64,000 nucleotides of DNA from Bifidobacterium catenulatum subsp. kashiwanohense JCM 15439 = DSM 21854 (GCF_001042615.1 NZ_AP012327.1:1240001-1304000); one strand, 5' to 3'; numbered from the stretch's first letter, positions 36,387 through 47,025 are shown. Notes: generated by a model not told the origin, from the letters alone. Made by a program: numbers and translations.

Positions 36387-37322
36387 ATGACTGCTGTTGA
36401 AGCAACGTCCATAACTAAGGAAGAGCAAAGCAAGCCGCTGGCACTTCGTGTCGGAGCGGAACTTGTGGGAAGCTTCATCATCTGCTTCGCGATTTACGCG
36501 ATCTGCTCGCTTGGCTCCGCAGTATACGGCATCAATATGGCGTTCATCGCCCTGCTGACGGGCATCGTATATGCCGCGGCCACCGTGATCTTTGGATCCA
36601 TCTCCGGAGCGCAATTCAATCCGGCCGTATCTGTCGCCGCCATGCTCACCGGCAAGACCCATGTGCTTGATGGCATTCTGTACATCATTGCTCAAGTGCT
36701 CGGCGGCATTGGCGCCGGCGCTGCCATCCGATTCCTTCTGCCGGCTTCCGAGCAGGTGACGTTCAAGATCTGGATGACGCCGACGATCAACGGCTTCGAT
36801 AAGAACTCCGTCTCCTACTCCACACTTGGCAACTATGGCGTAACGTTCAGCATCACCTTGGCCATCGCTGTCGAAGTCATCGCAGGCATCGTCATTGTTG
36901 CCGCCGCGCTTCGCACCACGGGCAAACATGGCGAGTCCGATACGAACCATGCCTTCGCCATGGGGCTTGCCTACGGCATCGGCACCGCCATCGCCTACCC
37001 GGTGACCGGAGCTGCATTGAACCCGGCACGCGCTACTGGCATCGCTATTTTCGCGCAAAACCAGGGTCTGAACGAGGAACCATTGCAGCAGCTGTGGGTC
37101 TTCTGGATCTGCCCCGTTCTCGCCGCTGCCGTCGTTGCCCTTATCGTCATTATCTCCGGTATGGTCGGCACAAAGAAGAATACGTCGGATGCCGAAGTCG
37201 CCGATGAAATCGAAAACGACACTGTTCTTGACGAAGCGTCAGTTTCCGACAGGAACGATGGTGAGGAGAATGAGCAGTCCAGCGCCCAAACCTACACCCA
37301 TGAAAGCGTCGAAAACAACTGA
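36387..37322 (+). CDS. Aquaporin / glycerol facilitator (MIP family)
   Basis: 311 residues. Six membrane helices with the two NPA boxes, GAQFNPAVS near residue 75 and GAALNPARAT near residue 211. A long hydrophilic, acidic C-terminal tail (after GMVGTKKN) is unusual. Start ATG has GAGGAAAG upstream. It is the only plus-strand gene in this stretch; its 3' end overlaps the convergent DUF3017 gene by 84 bp. Confidence 0.92.
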   Translation: MTAVEATSITKEEQSKPLALRVGAELVGSFIICFAIYAICSLGSAVYGINMAFIALLTGIVYAAATVIFGSISGAQFNPAVSVAAMLTGKTHVLDGILYIIAQVLGGIGAGAAIRFLLPASEQVTFKIWMTPTINGFDKNSVSYSTLGNYGVTFSITLAIAVEVIAGIVIVAAALRTTGKHGESDTNHAFAMGLAYGIGTAIAYPVTGAALNPARATGIAIFAQNQGLNEEPLQQLWVFWICPVLAAAVVALIVIISGMVGTKKNTSDAEVADEIENDTVLDEASVSDRNDGEENEQSSAQTYTHESVENN

Positions 37323-37520
37323 CCGGACCTTCCATGGGCTGCGTTCACGCAACACCAGCCTGACCAGCCCAGTCACTATGGCCGTCACCGCGATCGCAGC
37401 GGTGGCGGCCTTTGTATATCCTGCGACCGCAAGCGCCGTCGCAATAATCACTACAACTGCGACAATCCATTCAAACCACGGTTTGCCCTCATGATCTTCG
37501 GAAACGTAAGGATGGCTCAT
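37239..37520 (-). CDS. DUF3017 membrane protein
   Basis: 93 residues from the ATG of MSHPYVSEDHEGKPWFEW, behind AAAGG; an extension to 37616 is not supported. Three hydrophobic helices (IVAVVVIIATALAVAGY, AATAAIAVTAIVTGLVRLVL, GVGLGAGLLILLTIVPV) with the conserved RERSPWKVRSVVFD between helices two and three. Proteins of this family often follow purH in actinobacteria, as here. Function unknown. Confidence 0.75.
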   Translation of the reverse strand: MSHPYVSEDHEGKPWFEWIVAVVVIIATALAVAGYTKAATAAIAVTAIVTGLVRLVLRERSPWKVRSVVFDAFMGVGLGAGLLILLTIVPVGN

Positions 37521-37571
37521 TCCGAGGCCTTTCATATCTCGCTTGCCTGCAACAATCGTAATCATAATAAA

Positions 37572-37608
37572 CGTGGCGTCCGAAACCAATACGGAATCGG
37601 ACGCCACG
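37572..37608 (-). terminator. Hairpin between purH and DUF3017 gene
   Basis: Perfect 11-bp arms CGTGGCGTCCG (37572-37582) and CGGACGCCACG (37598-37608), loop 15 bases. It follows the purH stop by 36 bp but has only a weak U tail (TTTATTATG). Confidence 0.6.
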
Positions 37609-37643
37609 CTAATCACAATACCCTCGTATGAGAGGTGGAACTA

Positions 37644-39272
37644 TCAGTGGAAGAAGTGGCGGGTGCCAGTCACATACATGGTGACGCCGGCCTTGCGGGC
37701 CGCTTCGAACACTTCCTCGTCGCGGATGGAACCACCCGGCTGGACGATGGCCTTGACACCTGCGTTGATAAGAATCTCAGCACCATCGGCGAACGGGAAG
37801 AACGCGTCGGATGCCGCAACAGCGCCCTGAGTGCGATTTGCACCATCAGCCAGCGTATTCGCGCGCTCAACGGACAGGTTGGCGGAATCGACACGATTCA
37901 CCTGACCCATGCCGATGCCGACCGTGGCCTGATCATGGGCGATCAGGATAGCGTTGGACTTGACGCAACGGATGGCTCGCCAAGCGAAAACCAGATCCCT
38001 GATGGTCTGCTCGTCCGCAGGCTTGCCGGAAACCAGCTTCCACGCATCCGGATCGTCGCCCGGAGCGTCGATGAGATCAGTGGATTGCACCAACAGACCA
38101 CCGTCGATCTGACGGAACTGTGTTTTGGACTTCGGCGGTTCGGTAACCTTCAAAATGCGAAGATTCTTCTTCTTGGTCTGCAACAGCTCAAGGGCATCGG
38201 CATCATAATCGGGAGCGACAATCACTTCGGTGAAGATCGGACGGACGCTTTCTGCCATTTCCACGGTGACCTTGCTGTTCGCAGCGATCACGCCACCATA
38301 GGCGCTCATCGGGTCGCAGGCATGCGCCTTCTTGTGCGCCTCAGCGACGGTGGCTCCAACGGCAAGGCCGCACGGATTGTTGTGCTTGACCACGGCAACC
38401 GCAATCTGCGGAGCGAAATCCCACACGGCACGCCAGGCTGCATCGGCATCGACATAGTTGTTGTAGCTCATCGGCTTGCCACCGAGCTGTTCAGCATGTG
38501 CGAAGCCGTTCTGGTTCAGCGGATCGAGATACAACGCGGCCTGCTGGTGGGGATTCTCGCCATAACGCAGAACATGGGCGCGATCCCAGGTACGGGTGAA
38601 TGCGGCCGGGAACTTGGCCTCATTCAATTCCGTCTCGCCTTCGGCAGTCGGATGATCAACGGTAGCCGGCTTCGGCCAATGCTTCGCGGTCCACTCGTTG
38701 ATGGTGGCATCATAAGACGCCGTGTGCGCGAACGCTTTGCCGGCCAGCCAGCGACGTTCCTCAAGGGAGAAACCTTCACCGTTCTCGATACGGGCCGCAA
38801 CCAACGCATAATCGTTCGGATCCGTGATGATGGCCACGGTGGCGTTGTTCTTCGCCGCTCCGCGAACCATGGACGGGCCTCCGATATCGATCTTTTCAAT
38901 AGTGGCAGCTTCGTCCGCACCGGAACGAACCGTATCAGCGAACGGATACAAGTTGACGACCACCAAATCGAACGGCTTGATGCCAAACTTTTCCAGTTGA
39001 GCCGCGTGCTTCTCATTGGTCATATCAGCGAGGATACCTGCGTGGATATGTGGGTCAAGGGTTTTGACACGGCCATCGAGACACTCGGGAAAACCAGTGA
39101 CCTCCGAGACTTCCGTCACCTTGACGCCGAGTTCCGCAAGACGCTTTGCAGTGGAACCAGTGGAAACCACTTCAGTGCCGGCCTTGATGAACGCCTCGGC
39201 AAGAACTTCTATGCCTTCCTTATGGAAGACCGATACCAGAGCTCGACGTATCGGTCGATTCGTTGTTGTCAC
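37644..39272 (-). CDS. purH: Bifunctional AICAR transformylase / IMP cyclohydrolase
   Basis: 542 residues from a GTG start with AAGGAGGAG ahead of it. N-terminal IMP cyclohydrolase domain ([45 protein letters not shown]) and C-terminal AICAR transformylase ([45 protein letters not shown]-like region). It does the last two steps of purine synthesis to IMP. Its first 52 bp overlap the end of the DUF6350 gene. Confidence 0.96.
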   Translation of the reverse strand: MTTTNRPIRRALVSVFHKEGIEVLAEAFIKAGTEVVSTGSTAKRLAELGVKVTEVSEVTGFPECLDGRVKTLDPHIHAGILADMTNEKHAAQLEKFGIKPFDLVVVNLYPFADTVRSGADEAATIEKIDIGGPSMVRGAAKNNATVAIITDPNDYALVAARIENGEGFSLEERRWLAGKAFAHTASYDATINEWTAKHWPKPATVDHPTAEGETELNEAKFPAAFTRTWDRAHVLRYGENPHQQAALYLDPLNQNGFAHAEQLGGKPMSYNNYVDADAAWRAVWDFAPQIAVAVVKHNNPCGLAVGATVAEAHKKAHACDPMSAYGGVIAANSKVTVEMAESVRPIFTEVIVAPDYDADALELLQTKKKNLRILKVTEPPKSKTQFRQIDGGLLVQSTDLIDAPGDDPDAWKLVSGKPADEQTIRDLVFAWRAIRCVKSNAILIAHDQATVGIGMGQVNRVDSANLSVERANTLADGANRTQGAVAASDAFFPFADGAEILINAGVKAIVQPGGSIRDEEVFEAARKAGVTMYVTGTRHFFH

Positions 39273-40611
39273 CCTGCTCCTCCTTATTGTTAATGGTTGA
39301 GGTCACTGTGCGGGCCGCATCGGCGATCTCACGATTATTTGGTTCGAGGACCGCAGCGGATGTACCGCTCCTGCCCTCGCGGACACGCTTTATGCCCCAG
39401 CGTATTCCGAAAAACATAGATACAGCCACCAAAGTCAGCAGCCACGATGAGAACAGTCCGACTGCAGTGGGCTGCCCAACCTTACGTGTCGACGCAATTA
39501 CATCGACACCGACATGCGCAAGGTGTTTCGATCCCAGTGCCCCGTTGGAGATGGAGAACAGCAAACTCGAGCCTACCGATACGATCACGCAGGACATGCA
39601 GAATGTTCCCGCGGGATAGGCGAGTCCGAACACCACCCGCTTGACGTCAATCTGGTGATCAGCATCATCAGCTCTGATATGGAATCCCTTGTTGAACAAC
39701 ATGACGATTATGCCTGCGATACAGGGCAACGCCAAAGGAATGCACATTAATGCGATTCGAACCCAATCCGTTTCAATTGCCGAAGGAAGCAGACCGAATA
39801 TCGGCAGCGACGGCAATGCCGTTCCCTGACCGCTCCACATAGTGAATTCAGCAAGGTCGCCAATCGAAAAACCTGCTCCGAACACCCAGGAAACCGCCCA
39901 AATCGCAATGTTCGGAATCCACGCGAGCATAGCGATCGTCGTAAGTATACGAGAGCCGTTCTGCATTCCCGACAACTCATACAGCTTCACCATGGCCGAC
40001 TGATTGCTAAACACCCAATACACGACCACAATCAGGCCAATGACCAGATAGACTGCAATCAACAACAGACCAAGAGCTAAGCCTATGGTGATAGTCTTAC
40101 GAACCGGCAACGAAACATGCTTGCCAATCCATTCCAAACCTCGCTCAGTCAACGGCGCCTCAGGAATCAAGGCAATGGCATAGCCCAGTATGAAGATGAC
40201 CGCCGTTTTCACGATAATCATGCCGGTCGTGTCAACAAGCTCGGTATCGACGCTGTTGGCGAAGAATATGTTAATCAGCACCCAGCCAGCAGTCCCCGTC
40301 ACGCATCCGGAGAAACTGGTTCCAATACGCTTGGCAAGCGATGAAATAAGTGCAATCAGCATAACCGTCAGCAACAACGGCATAATCGTCAGTGTGATAG
40401 ATTCGGTTTTGAACCCGGATCCTTGGCTGAGAAGCACAACCGCTTCAGTCAAGGGAACGGAGAAGGCGGACAGATTGTCGCCGCCTTCCTCCATGGAGAT
40501 GATCAGAAGCATCAGAGCTATATAGCAGCCGAGGGCGACAGCATAGATAATCATGGACGCTGCCGCTACGGCAAGCCCTTTCAACCAATACTTCAGGTTC
40601 TTTGCCATCAT
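39220..40611 (-). CDS. DUF6350 polytopic membrane protein
   Basis: 463 residues with about ten hydrophobic segments and a hydrophilic, Asn/Ser-rich C-terminal tail ([18 protein letters not shown]). Such proteins sit beside purH in actinobacteria; their function is not known. It overlaps sucD by 4 bp at its start and purH by about 53 bp at its end, so the group sucC-sucD-DUF6350-purH is one transcription unit. Confidence 0.8.
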   Translation of the reverse strand: MMAKNLKYWLKGLAVAAASMIIYAVALGCYIALMLLIISMEEGGDNLSAFSVPLTEAVVLLSQGSGFKTESITLTIMPLLLTVMLIALISSLAKRIGTSFSGCVTGTAGWVLINIFFANSVDTELVDTTGMIIVKTAVIFILGYAIALIPEAPLTERGLEWIGKHVSLPVRKTITIGLALGLLLIAVYLVIGLIVVVYWVFSNQSAMVKLYELSGMQNGSRILTTIAMLAWIPNIAIWAVSWVFGAGFSIGDLAEFTMWSGQGTALPSLPIFGLLPSAIETDWVRIALMCIPLALPCIAGIIVMLFNKGFHIRADDADHQIDVKRVVFGLAYPAGTFCMSCVIVSVGSSLLFSISNGALGSKHLAHVGVDVIASTRKVGQPTAVGLFSSWLLTLVAVSMFFGIRWGIKRVREGRSGTSAAVLEPNNREIADAARTVTSTINNKEEQGDNNESTDTSSSGIGLP

Positions 40612-41531
40612 ATCGACTTGGAAGCGAGCACCTCGCGCATGATTTCAGCAGTCTGCCCCGGAGTTCGTCCAACACGGATGCCCACGGCTTCGAGTGCTTC
40701 CTTCTTGTCTTGCGCGGTTCCCTTGCCGCCTGAAACGATGGCTCCAGCATGGCCCATCTGCTTGCCTTCCGGCGCCGTGAAGCCAGCGATATAGGCGACG
40801 ACAGGCTTGGTCATATGCTCGGATGCCCACTTGGCAGCATCCTGTTCGGCGCTACCGCCAATTTCACCAATCATCACGACGGCCTTGGTGGCATCATCGT
40901 TTTCGAATACTTCAAGGGCCTCCTGCAACGTGGTGCCAACGATGGGATCGCCGCCAGCGCCTAAGCATGCAGTGAAGCCGATGTCGGACAGCTCCCCCAT
41001 CAGCTGATAGGTAAGGGTGCCGGACTTGGACACCAAGCCCAAAGGTCCACGGGAGACGATGCCGTCCGGAATGATGCCGAGATTGCAGCCCTGCGCATTT
41101 TCCGTCGAAGGAAGCGTAAGCAGACCAGGGCAGTTCGGCCCGACGATGCGTACGCCCTTGCGCAATGCGAGCTCAACGAAATACGCACTGTCGGCAACCG
41201 GAATACCTTCGGTGATAACCACAATCAACTTGATACCGGCTTCAATGGCCTCAACCACGGCGTCTTTAGCAAAACGTGGCGGTACGAACACAACACTCGC
41301 CTGTGCACCGGTAATTTCAACGGCTTCGGAACAGCTGCCAAAAACATGCAGGGTAACATCTTCGCCGTTTTTTGCTTCAGGGAAATTGACTTCCTGACCG
41401 GCCTTGCGAGCATTGACGCCGCCGACGATATTGGTGCCGGCCTTCAGCATGCGCGCGGTATGGGTCATACCCTGGTGCCCAGTCATGCCCTGCACAATGA
41501 CAGGTGTGCCATCCTCAACGAAAAGCGTCAT
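40608..41531 (-). CDS. sucD: Succinyl-CoA synthetase, alpha subunit
   Basis: 307 residues. N-terminal CoA-binding Rossmann region (VIVQGMTGHQGMTHTARML) and the active-site phosphohistidine in KQMGHAGAIVSGG. GGAGG precedes the ATG. With SucC it interconverts succinyl-CoA and succinate with nucleoside triphosphate. In an organism without a full TCA cycle it may supply succinyl-CoA or make succinate. Confidence 0.95.
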   Translation of the reverse strand: MTLFVEDGTPVIVQGMTGHQGMTHTARMLKAGTNIVGGVNARKAGQEVNFPEAKNGEDVTLHVFGSCSEAVEITGAQASVVFVPPRFAKDAVVEAIEAGIKLIVVITEGIPVADSAYFVELALRKGVRIVGPNCPGLLTLPSTENAQGCNLGIIPDGIVSRGPLGLVSKSGTLTYQLMGELSDIGFTACLGAGGDPIVGTTLQEALEVFENDDATKAVVMIGEIGGSAEQDAAKWASEHMTKPVVAYIAGFTAPEGKQMGHAGAIVSGGKGTAQDKKEALEAVGIRVGRTPGQTAEIMREVLASKSI

Positions 41532-41533
41532 TT

Positions 41534-42727
41534 TCAGCGAACCTCCTTGCCGTTGGCCGCAAGGCGTGCAGCCTGCTGTGCGGCCTCTTCCATAGTCTGT
41601 GCGACATGCAGATTGACTCGATTAGCTTGGGCAAGAATGCGCAGACCCTCAGCAGCGGCATTGCCGTCGAAACGGACCACCAGAGGCTTGGAGCTGCCAA
41701 GCTTGTCAAGAGCTTCCAGAATGCCTTTCGCCACCTGTTCGCAGGATGTGATGCCACCATACACGTTGACCAGCACCGATTCTACCTGCGGATCAGAAAG
41801 CACGATCTCCAGACTGCTGCACATCACTTCGGCAGACGCGCCGCCACCGATATCAAGGAAGTTTGCGGGCTTGACATCGGTTCCCTGATCCTCACCGGCA
41901 CCGGAAACGGCGTCGAGCGAGCTCATCACCAAACCGGCACCGTTGCCGATTACGCCAACGGAACCTTGGAGATGCACATAATGCAAGCCATGCTCACGTG
42001 CCTTCTGCTCGAACGGATCGACATGCACCGGGTCTGCGAACCGACTCCAACCATCGTGGCGGAACGCCGCATTGTCGTCCAGAGAAATCTTGGCGTCCAA
42101 CGCGCACAGCGTCTTGGACGATTCGTCATCCGGATCACCGATCTTGGCAAGCGGGTTGATCTCAACAAGCGTAGCGTCATTGTCTTTGAAGCAATGCCAC
42201 ATCTTCAACAGAATCTGTGCGGCCTGGTTAACATCGGCATGGTAGAAACCAATGCTTTCAGCCATTTTGGTGGCCGCTTCGAGGTCGAAATCCTCAAGCG
42301 CGTCAATATGCAGACGCTTGACGGATTCCGGATGCTCCTTGGCGATCTCCTCAACCTCGGTACCACCATTCGCTGTGGCAAGCACATCGAAATCACGGGA
42401 GGAACGATCCACGGAAATGGAGACATAGTACTCGTGAAGAATGTTCTTTGCCTCAGCTACCAACACACCGCTGACCTTGTGCTTGTGAATGGTCATCGGC
42501 AGGATTCCCTCGGATGCAAGAATAGCCTCATCGCGATTCTTCGCCAGCTTGACACCGCCAGCCTGACCGCGATGACCAATCTTCACCTGAGCCTTGATCA
42601 CATTGGGGTAGCCAATCTGCTCGGCAGCCTCAGCCACTTCGTGAGAGTTCTGCGCGAACACTGCCTTAGGCGTTGGAATACCCTGCTCTTCAAGCAGCTC
42701 CCTAGCCTGATACTCATAGAGATCCAT
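41534..42727 (-). CDS. sucC: Succinyl-CoA synthetase, beta subunit
   Basis: 397 residues. ATP-grasp fold with the N-terminal MDLYEYQARELLEEQGIP, the AQVKIGHRGQAGGVKLA loop and the CoA-ligase region VNVYGGITSCEQVAKGI, VVRFDGNAAAEGL. Two bases separate it from sucD, the normal sucCD order. AAGGGAAA lies upstream of the ATG. Confidence 0.95.
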   Translation of the reverse strand: MDLYEYQARELLEEQGIPTPKAVFAQNSHEVAEAAEQIGYPNVIKAQVKIGHRGQAGGVKLAKNRDEAILASEGILPMTIHKHKVSGVLVAEAKNILHEYYVSISVDRSSRDFDVLATANGGTEVEEIAKEHPESVKRLHIDALEDFDLEAATKMAESIGFYHADVNQAAQILLKMWHCFKDNDATLVEINPLAKIGDPDDESSKTLCALDAKISLDDNAAFRHDGWSRFADPVHVDPFEQKAREHGLHYVHLQGSVGVIGNGAGLVMSSLDAVSGAGEDQGTDVKPANFLDIGGGASAEVMCSSLEIVLSDPQVESVLVNVYGGITSCEQVAKGILEALDKLGSSKPLVVRFDGNAAAEGLRILAQANRVNLHVAQTMEEAAQQAARLAANGKEVR

Positions 42728-42778
42728 GGATTCTTTTTCCCTTGATGCTATTGGTTATTTAGAAAGAATATACTCAAA

Positions 42779-43360
42779 TCACGCAGGCATGGTGACCAAC
42801 GAACTGGCTGGATACTCCTGCAAGGACTTCATGCCGTCAATGCCGGTAAGTTCCATAACGAAACTGAAACCAGCCACCTTGCCACCGCACTTTTCGATCA
42901 GCGCACTGGCCGCATTAGCAGTTCCACCGGTGGCGATCAAATCATCAACGATGAGCACACGTTCACCCTCATGCACGGCGCTGGTTTCGATTTCCACAGC
43001 AGCCTGGCCATATTCAAGATCATAATACTGCGACACAGTCTCAGGCGGAAGCTTACCCGCCTTGCGCACGGCGATAAATCCTTTGCCAAGACGCGCGGCC
43101 AATGCAGGACCAAATAAGAAACCTCGCGCTTCAAGACCCGCAACGGCGTCGAAGTCATTGGGATCCACTGGCAGCGCGGCCTCAAGAGCGTCCAGAAGAA
43201 CGCCAAAGGCACGAGCATCAGCCAATACCGGCATGAAATCACGGAAAAGAATGCCTTCTTTTGGGAAACCGGGAATCGTGCGAATTTTAGAAATGAGGTA
43301 CTCGGCGTTTTCAGCTCCGACCCTGCTTAAACCGGAAACAGTGATATCCGTTGATGCCAT
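42779..43360 (-). CDS. apt: Adenine phosphoribosyltransferase
   Basis: 193 residues from the ATG of MASTDITVSG; the frame extends to 43441 without a ribosome site. Signature blocks: IPGFPKEGILFRDFMPV, AGLEARGFLFG, the PRPP site RVLIVDDLIATGGTANAA. It salvages adenine to AMP. A terminator (43419-43458) ends the upstream yajC gene, so apt and sucCD may start from a promoter just upstream. Confidence 0.94.
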   Translation of the reverse strand: MASTDITVSGLSRVGAENAEYLISKIRTIPGFPKEGILFRDFMPVLADARAFGVLLDALEAALPVDPNDFDAVAGLEARGFLFGPALAARLGKGFIAVRKAGKLPPETVSQYYDLEYGQAAVEIETSAVHEGERVLIVDDLIATGGTANAASALIEKCGGKVAGFSFVMELTGIDGMKSLQEYPASSLVTMPA

Positions 43361-43418
43361 GGCGGTAGTTTCCTTCTCCTTCAATATGCGGCACTTTGCA
43401 TTATAGGATTTCGACGCG

Positions 43419-43458
43419 AAAAAGAACGGCGAAAATCCCAAAAACGAGATTCTCGCCG
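43419..43458 (-). terminator. Terminator of yajC
   Basis: Minus strand 11-bp stem CGGCGAGAATC / GATTTTCGCCG (one G-U) followed by TTCTTTTT. Confidence 0.88.
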
Positions 43459-43476
43459 ATATCTTTTTATATGTTG

Positions 43477-43878
43477 TCAGCTGTTCTTCTGTTCGGCCTC
43501 AGTCTGTACCGCTTCGATCTCACCCTCAATCGGCTCCTGGGCAACCTGATCTTCATCTGCAGAATCGACGGGAAGCGGGTTGCCGTTCTCATCGACCTCG
43601 TCATCATGCACATATGCGGGACGCACGTATTCACGGCTGATGGCGTTGAAGCCGAAACGAATCTGGGAACCTTCGGAATCGATGACGATCTCCTCGTATT
43701 CGGTATCAACGGAAACAACCTTGCCGATCACGCCGCCGATGGTGATGACCTCAGTGCCGGGCTGAAGATTGGCACGAAAATCCTGTCGCTCGGCCTGCTG
43801 CTGCTTAGCCTTCTTGGACTGCCAGAACATCATGCCAAACATGGCGACAACGATGACGATGAGAAAAATGTAATCCAA
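43477..43878 (-). CDS. yajC: Preprotein translocase accessory subunit YajC
   Basis: 133 residues from a TTG start with AAGGAG seven bases upstream. One N-terminal membrane helix (IFLIVIVVAMFGMMFWQS), then the conserved GTEVITIGGVIGKVVSVD, and an acidic, low-complexity tail. Part of the Sec accessory complex. It follows ruvB by 56 bp, the common ruvCAB-yajC order of actinobacteria. Confidence 0.92.
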   Translation of the reverse strand: MDYIFLIVIVVAMFGMMFWQSKKAKQQQAERQDFRANLQPGTEVITIGGVIGKVVSVDTEYEEIVIDSEGSQIRFGFNAISREYVRPAYVHDDEVDENGNPLPVDSADEDQVAQEPIEGEIEAVQTEAEQKNS

Positions 43879-43934
43879 AGCACAACTCCTTGAGGTGGAC
43901 GCTCAAACGGGACATTATGTCCAAGACAATGAGT

Positions 43935-45008
43935 CTAGGCTAGCTTGCTGACATCAACCTGAGATTCGTCAGGCACCAAACCGAGATGTTCCCATGCCTT
44001 ACGTGTCGCCACACGACCCTTCGGCGTGCGCATGAGGAACCCCTCACGAACCAAATACGGCTCGCAAACCGTTTCCACGGTTTCCGATTCCTCGCCGACC
44101 ATGGCCGACAGATTGTTCAGACCGACTGGTCCTCCGTTGAAATTGGTGACAATGGCTTTTAGCACCGCGATATCCAAGCGGTCCAGACCTTCAGTATCGA
44201 TCTGGTACAACGCCAAAGCCTCCTTGACATCATTTGGATGCACGGTTTCCAGATCATGTACGATTGCCCAATCCCTTACGCGGCGAAGCAGTCGGTTGGC
44301 GATACGCGGTGTACCCCTCGAACGCATGGCAAGCTGATGGGCAGCGCCGTCCTCGAGACGGATGCCGAGCACAGCCGACGATCGTTCGATAAGCTTTTCA
44401 AGCTCCTCATGCGGATAAAAGTCGAGATGTGCGGTGAAACCGAAACGAGCTCTCAACGGCGACGGCAGCATGCCTTCACGAGTGGTGGCACCGATCACTG
44501 TAAACCGCGGCAAAGTAAGAGGGATGGAGGAAGCGCCCGGTCCTTTGCCGACCATCACGTCAACGCGAAAATCCTCCATGGCTATATACAACAATTCCTC
44601 GGCCGCCCGTGGAAGACGATGGATCTCGTCGATGAAGAGTACTTCCCCAGCATCCAAAGAACTCAGAATGGAAGCCAGATCGCCGGCATGTTGAATGGCC
44701 GGACCGGAAGTGACTCTGATCGGCACTCCAAGCTCGTTGGCAACAATCATGGCCAACGTGGTCTTACCCAAGCCCGGAGGCCCTGCCAAAAGAATATGGT
44801 CCGGAGGAACGTCGCGTTTGCGGGCAGCGTCCAAAAACAGCTGCAGCTGCGCCTTGAGCCTTGGCTGTCCGATGAAACCGTCAAGAACATGGGGTCGCAG
44901 TTCCTCGTCGCTCACCGGCTCGTTGCCGACTGAAGATGCGGAAACCATGCGGAGTGATTCCTCGTTGGCACCAGTATTCGGCTGGTCGAATGCAGAGTCG
45001 TTCGTCAT
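43935..45008 (-). CDS. ruvB: Holliday junction branch-migration ATPase RuvB
   Basis: 357 residues from ATG 45008; a GTG at 45023 that overlaps the ruvA stop is an alternative. Walker [19 protein letters not shown], Walker [20 protein letters not shown], sensor 1 [20 protein letters not shown], and a C-terminal winged helix ([19 protein letters not shown]). It drives branch migration with RuvA. Confidence 0.96.
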   Translation of the reverse strand: MTNDSAFDQPNTGANEESLRMVSASSVGNEPVSDEELRPHVLDGFIGQPRLKAQLQLFLDAARKRDVPPDHILLAGPPGLGKTTLAMIVANELGVPIRVTSGPAIQHAGDLASILSSLDAGEVLFIDEIHRLPRAAEELLYIAMEDFRVDVMVGKGPGASSIPLTLPRFTVIGATTREGMLPSPLRARFGFTAHLDFYPHEELEKLIERSSAVLGIRLEDGAAHQLAMRSRGTPRIANRLLRRVRDWAIVHDLETVHPNDVKEALALYQIDTEGLDRLDIAVLKAIVTNFNGGPVGLNNLSAMVGEESETVETVCEPYLVREGFLMRTPKGRVATRKAWEHLGLVPDESQVDVSKLA

Positions 45009-45019
45009 GATGGTGCGAT

Positions 45020-45637
45020 TCACCTACCTCGATCAAGGGACGCCAACGCGAGTTTGAGCACACGAGGCACGTCATCGTCTCCCAGTGGAATATCGATATG
45101 GTTGCTCTCGCAGACGTCTTGCACGGCATGAACGGCATCCTGTTGACGCCATCCAAGAGACATCAGGCCTTCCACCACCTGTTCCGAACCAGTATCTTCC
45201 GTGGAACGTGTTTCAGGAGAAGCGCCTTCAATCTGGCTAAGGTCAATGGACCCTTTAAGCTCAAGGATGATTTTTTGCGCACCTTTTTTACCTAATCCCG
45301 GCGCTTTCGCCAGCGCAGTGGCATCGCCATCTGCCACGGCTCTCGCCAAACGTTCCGGAGGCAACGTCGAAAGCAAGGAAAGGGCAACCTTCGGGCCAAT
45401 GCCACTGACCTTCTGTAATTGCAGGAACATACGTTTCGATGCGAGCGAGGAAAAGCCATACAGCGTGATCGCATCCTGCGAAACGTTCAACGACGTGTAC
45501 ACCTTCACCGTTTGACCGGCGTGCATGGAAGCCAGATCCGCCGAAGGCATCCTGGTCTCATAGCCAACTCCCCCGACCTCAATGATCGCCGAAACCGCGT
45601 CAATGGAATCGACTTGGCCATGCAGCATGCCTATCAT
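45020..45637 (-). CDS. ruvA: Holliday junction DNA-binding protein RuvA
   Basis: 205 residues. Start [12 protein letters not shown] has GGGAGGTGA at ideal spacing; a longer frame to 45739 is not used. OB-fold N-terminus, then two helix-hairpin-helix motifs ([16 protein letters not shown] and [18 protein letters not shown]) and the C-terminal domain III that contacts RuvB. The SOS-like box at 45663-45676 lies 26 bp upstream of the start. Confidence 0.95.
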   Translation of the reverse strand: MIGMLHGQVDSIDAVSAIIEVGGVGYETRMPSADLASMHAGQTVKVYTSLNVSQDAITLYGFSSLASKRMFLQLQKVSGIGPKVALSLLSTLPPERLARAVADGDATALAKAPGLGKKGAQKIILELKGSIDLSQIEGASPETRSTEDTGSEQVVEGLMSLGWRQQDAVHAVQDVCESNHIDIPLGDDDVPRVLKLALASLDRGR

Positions 45638-45662
45638 GCCGTCACCTCCCATAAACAACTGT

Positions 45663-45676
45663 AGAACATTTGTTCG
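45663..45676 (-). promoter_or_regulatory. LexA (SOS) box ahead of ruvAB
   Basis: Minus strand CGAACAAATGTTCT fits the actinobacterial/Bacillus-type SOS box CGAACNNNNGTTCG in 9 of 10 fixed positions. A TAGACT -10-like box lies just upstream, so bound LexA would block a ruvAB promoter. Confidence 0.7.
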
Positions 45677-45681
45677 ATAGT

Positions 45682-46263
45682 CTACATTCCTCTGCGGACG
45701 CCACGCTGCCGTGCCGCATTCTGCGAGGCAAGCGCCCATTGACGTTGCGCATCAGTGAGATGCTGCTCACGTTCGCCCCCTTGCAGCGCACCCGCAGGAC
45801 GAAGGGCATGGCAAATCGCAATGGCCAACGCGTCGGCCGCGTCAGCAGGTTTGGGCAGGGTGTTCAGCCCTAGAATACGGGCGACCATACGTTCCATCTG
45901 AATCTTTTCGGCCTTGCCGTTGCCAGTGATCGCCATTTTCGATTCAGTCGGCGTATGCAGGGCAACGGGAATGCCACGCTGGGCTGCAGCCAACATGGCC
46001 AGCCCGGCCGCCTGCGCGGTCCCCAACACGGTATTGCGGTTCTCTTGTGCGAACACACGTTCAATGGACACGGTATCTGGCGCAAACCGTTCTATTTTTT
46101 CAACCAAACCATTGTATATGGCCAACAGACGCAAATCCTGTGACATTTTCGGATCGGACCGCACCACATCCACATGAATAAAAGAAAGCCGGCGGTATGC
46201 GCCGGCTTCGATCACGCCGACCCCGCAGCGAGTCAGCCCGGGGTCGACGCCAAGAATAATCAC
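45682..46263 (-). CDS. ruvC: Holliday junction resolvase RuvC
   Basis: 193 residues from GTG 46263, with GAGGAG overlapping the yebC stop. Catalytic acids appear in [17 protein letters not shown], the Glu of [11 protein letters not shown], and the C-terminal [13 protein letters not shown]. It cleaves Holliday junctions. The C-terminal tail after about residue 165 is basic and poorly conserved. A hairpin with a U-rich tail lies inside codons 19-26. Confidence 0.95.
   Translation of the reverse strand: MIILGVDPGLTRCGVGVIEAGAYRRLSFIHVDVVRSDPKMSQDLRLLAIYNGLVEKIERFAPDTVSIERVFAQENRNTVLGTAQAAGLAMLAAAQRGIPVALHTPTESKMAITGNGKAEKIQMERMVARILGLNTLPKPADAADALAIAICHALRPAGALQGGEREQHLTDAQRQWALASQNAARQRGVRRGM
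46186..46208 (-). other. Terminator-like hairpin inside ruvC
   Basis: Minus strand AAGCCGGC-GCATACC-GCCGGCTT followed by TCTTTTATTC, about 55 bases past the ruvC start codon. It could act as an intragenic terminator when translation is low, but may be incidental. Confidence 0.4.
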
Positions 46264-46269
46264 GCTCGA

Positions 46270-47025
46270 TTACTCCTCGTCAAGCTGAGCCATGACCTCA
46301 TCGGAAGCGGTCCAGTTGGAGTAGATGTTCTGCACATCGTCCAAATCGTCGAGGTTGTCGATGAGCTTGGACACCTTCTGAGCATCCTCAAGAGTCAATT
46401 CAACCTCGTTCTTCGGCATCATGACCAGATCAGCGGAATCGTAATCGAAACCAGCATCCTGCAGAGCCTTACGAACATCGATCATTTCGGAAGGATCGGT
46501 GACAACGGTGAACACATCGCCATCTTCGGTCACATCCTCGGCACCAGCTTCAGCGGCCTTTTCGAACAGATCATCGAAATCAACGCCTTCGGCAGGAACA
46601 ATAATCTGTCCCTTGCGCTCGAAATTGAAGCTCACGGAACCGGAGGTAGCCAAGGAACCATTGCCCTTGGTCAGGGTGGAACGCACTTCAGCAGCCGCAC
46701 GATTGCGGTTGTCGGTAAGGCATTCGATGATCAGACCGACGCCTGCGGGAGCATAGCCCTCATAGACGATATCTTCGTAGTTGGCACCGCCGGCCTCTTC
46801 ACCAGAACCACGCTTGACAGCGCGCTTGATGTTATCGGCAGGCATGGAAGCCTTCTTGGCCTTGTAGATGGCGTCGTACAGGGACGGGTTGCCGTCAGGA
46901 TCGCCACCACCCATACGTGCTGCGATCTCGATATTCTTGATCAGCTTGGCGAACAGCTTGCCACGCTTCGCGTCGATGGCGGCCTTCTTGTGCTTGGTGG
47001 TCGCCCACTTGGAATGACCTGACAT
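46270..47025 (-). CDS. yebC: YebC/PmpR-family protein
   Basis: 251 residues. [22 protein letters not shown] and the [19 protein letters not shown] block are the family signature, and the acidic C-terminus is usual. The family includes DNA-binding regulators and proteins that help ribosomes through proline-rich stretches. Upstream of ruvC by 6 bp, so likely co-transcribed. AGGAG precedes the ATG. Confidence 0.94.
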   Translation of the reverse strand: MSGHSKWATTKHKKAAIDAKRGKLFAKLIKNIEIAARMGGGDPDGNPSLYDAIYKAKKASMPADNIKRAVKRGSGEEAGGANYEDIVYEGYAPAGVGLIIECLTDNRNRAAAEVRSTLTKGNGSLATSGSVSFNFERKGQIIVPAEGVDFDDLFEKAAEAGAEDVTEDGDVFTVVTDPSEMIDVRKALQDAGFDYDSADLVMMPKNEVELTLEDAQKVSKLIDNLDDLDDVQNIYSNWTASDEVMAQLDEE

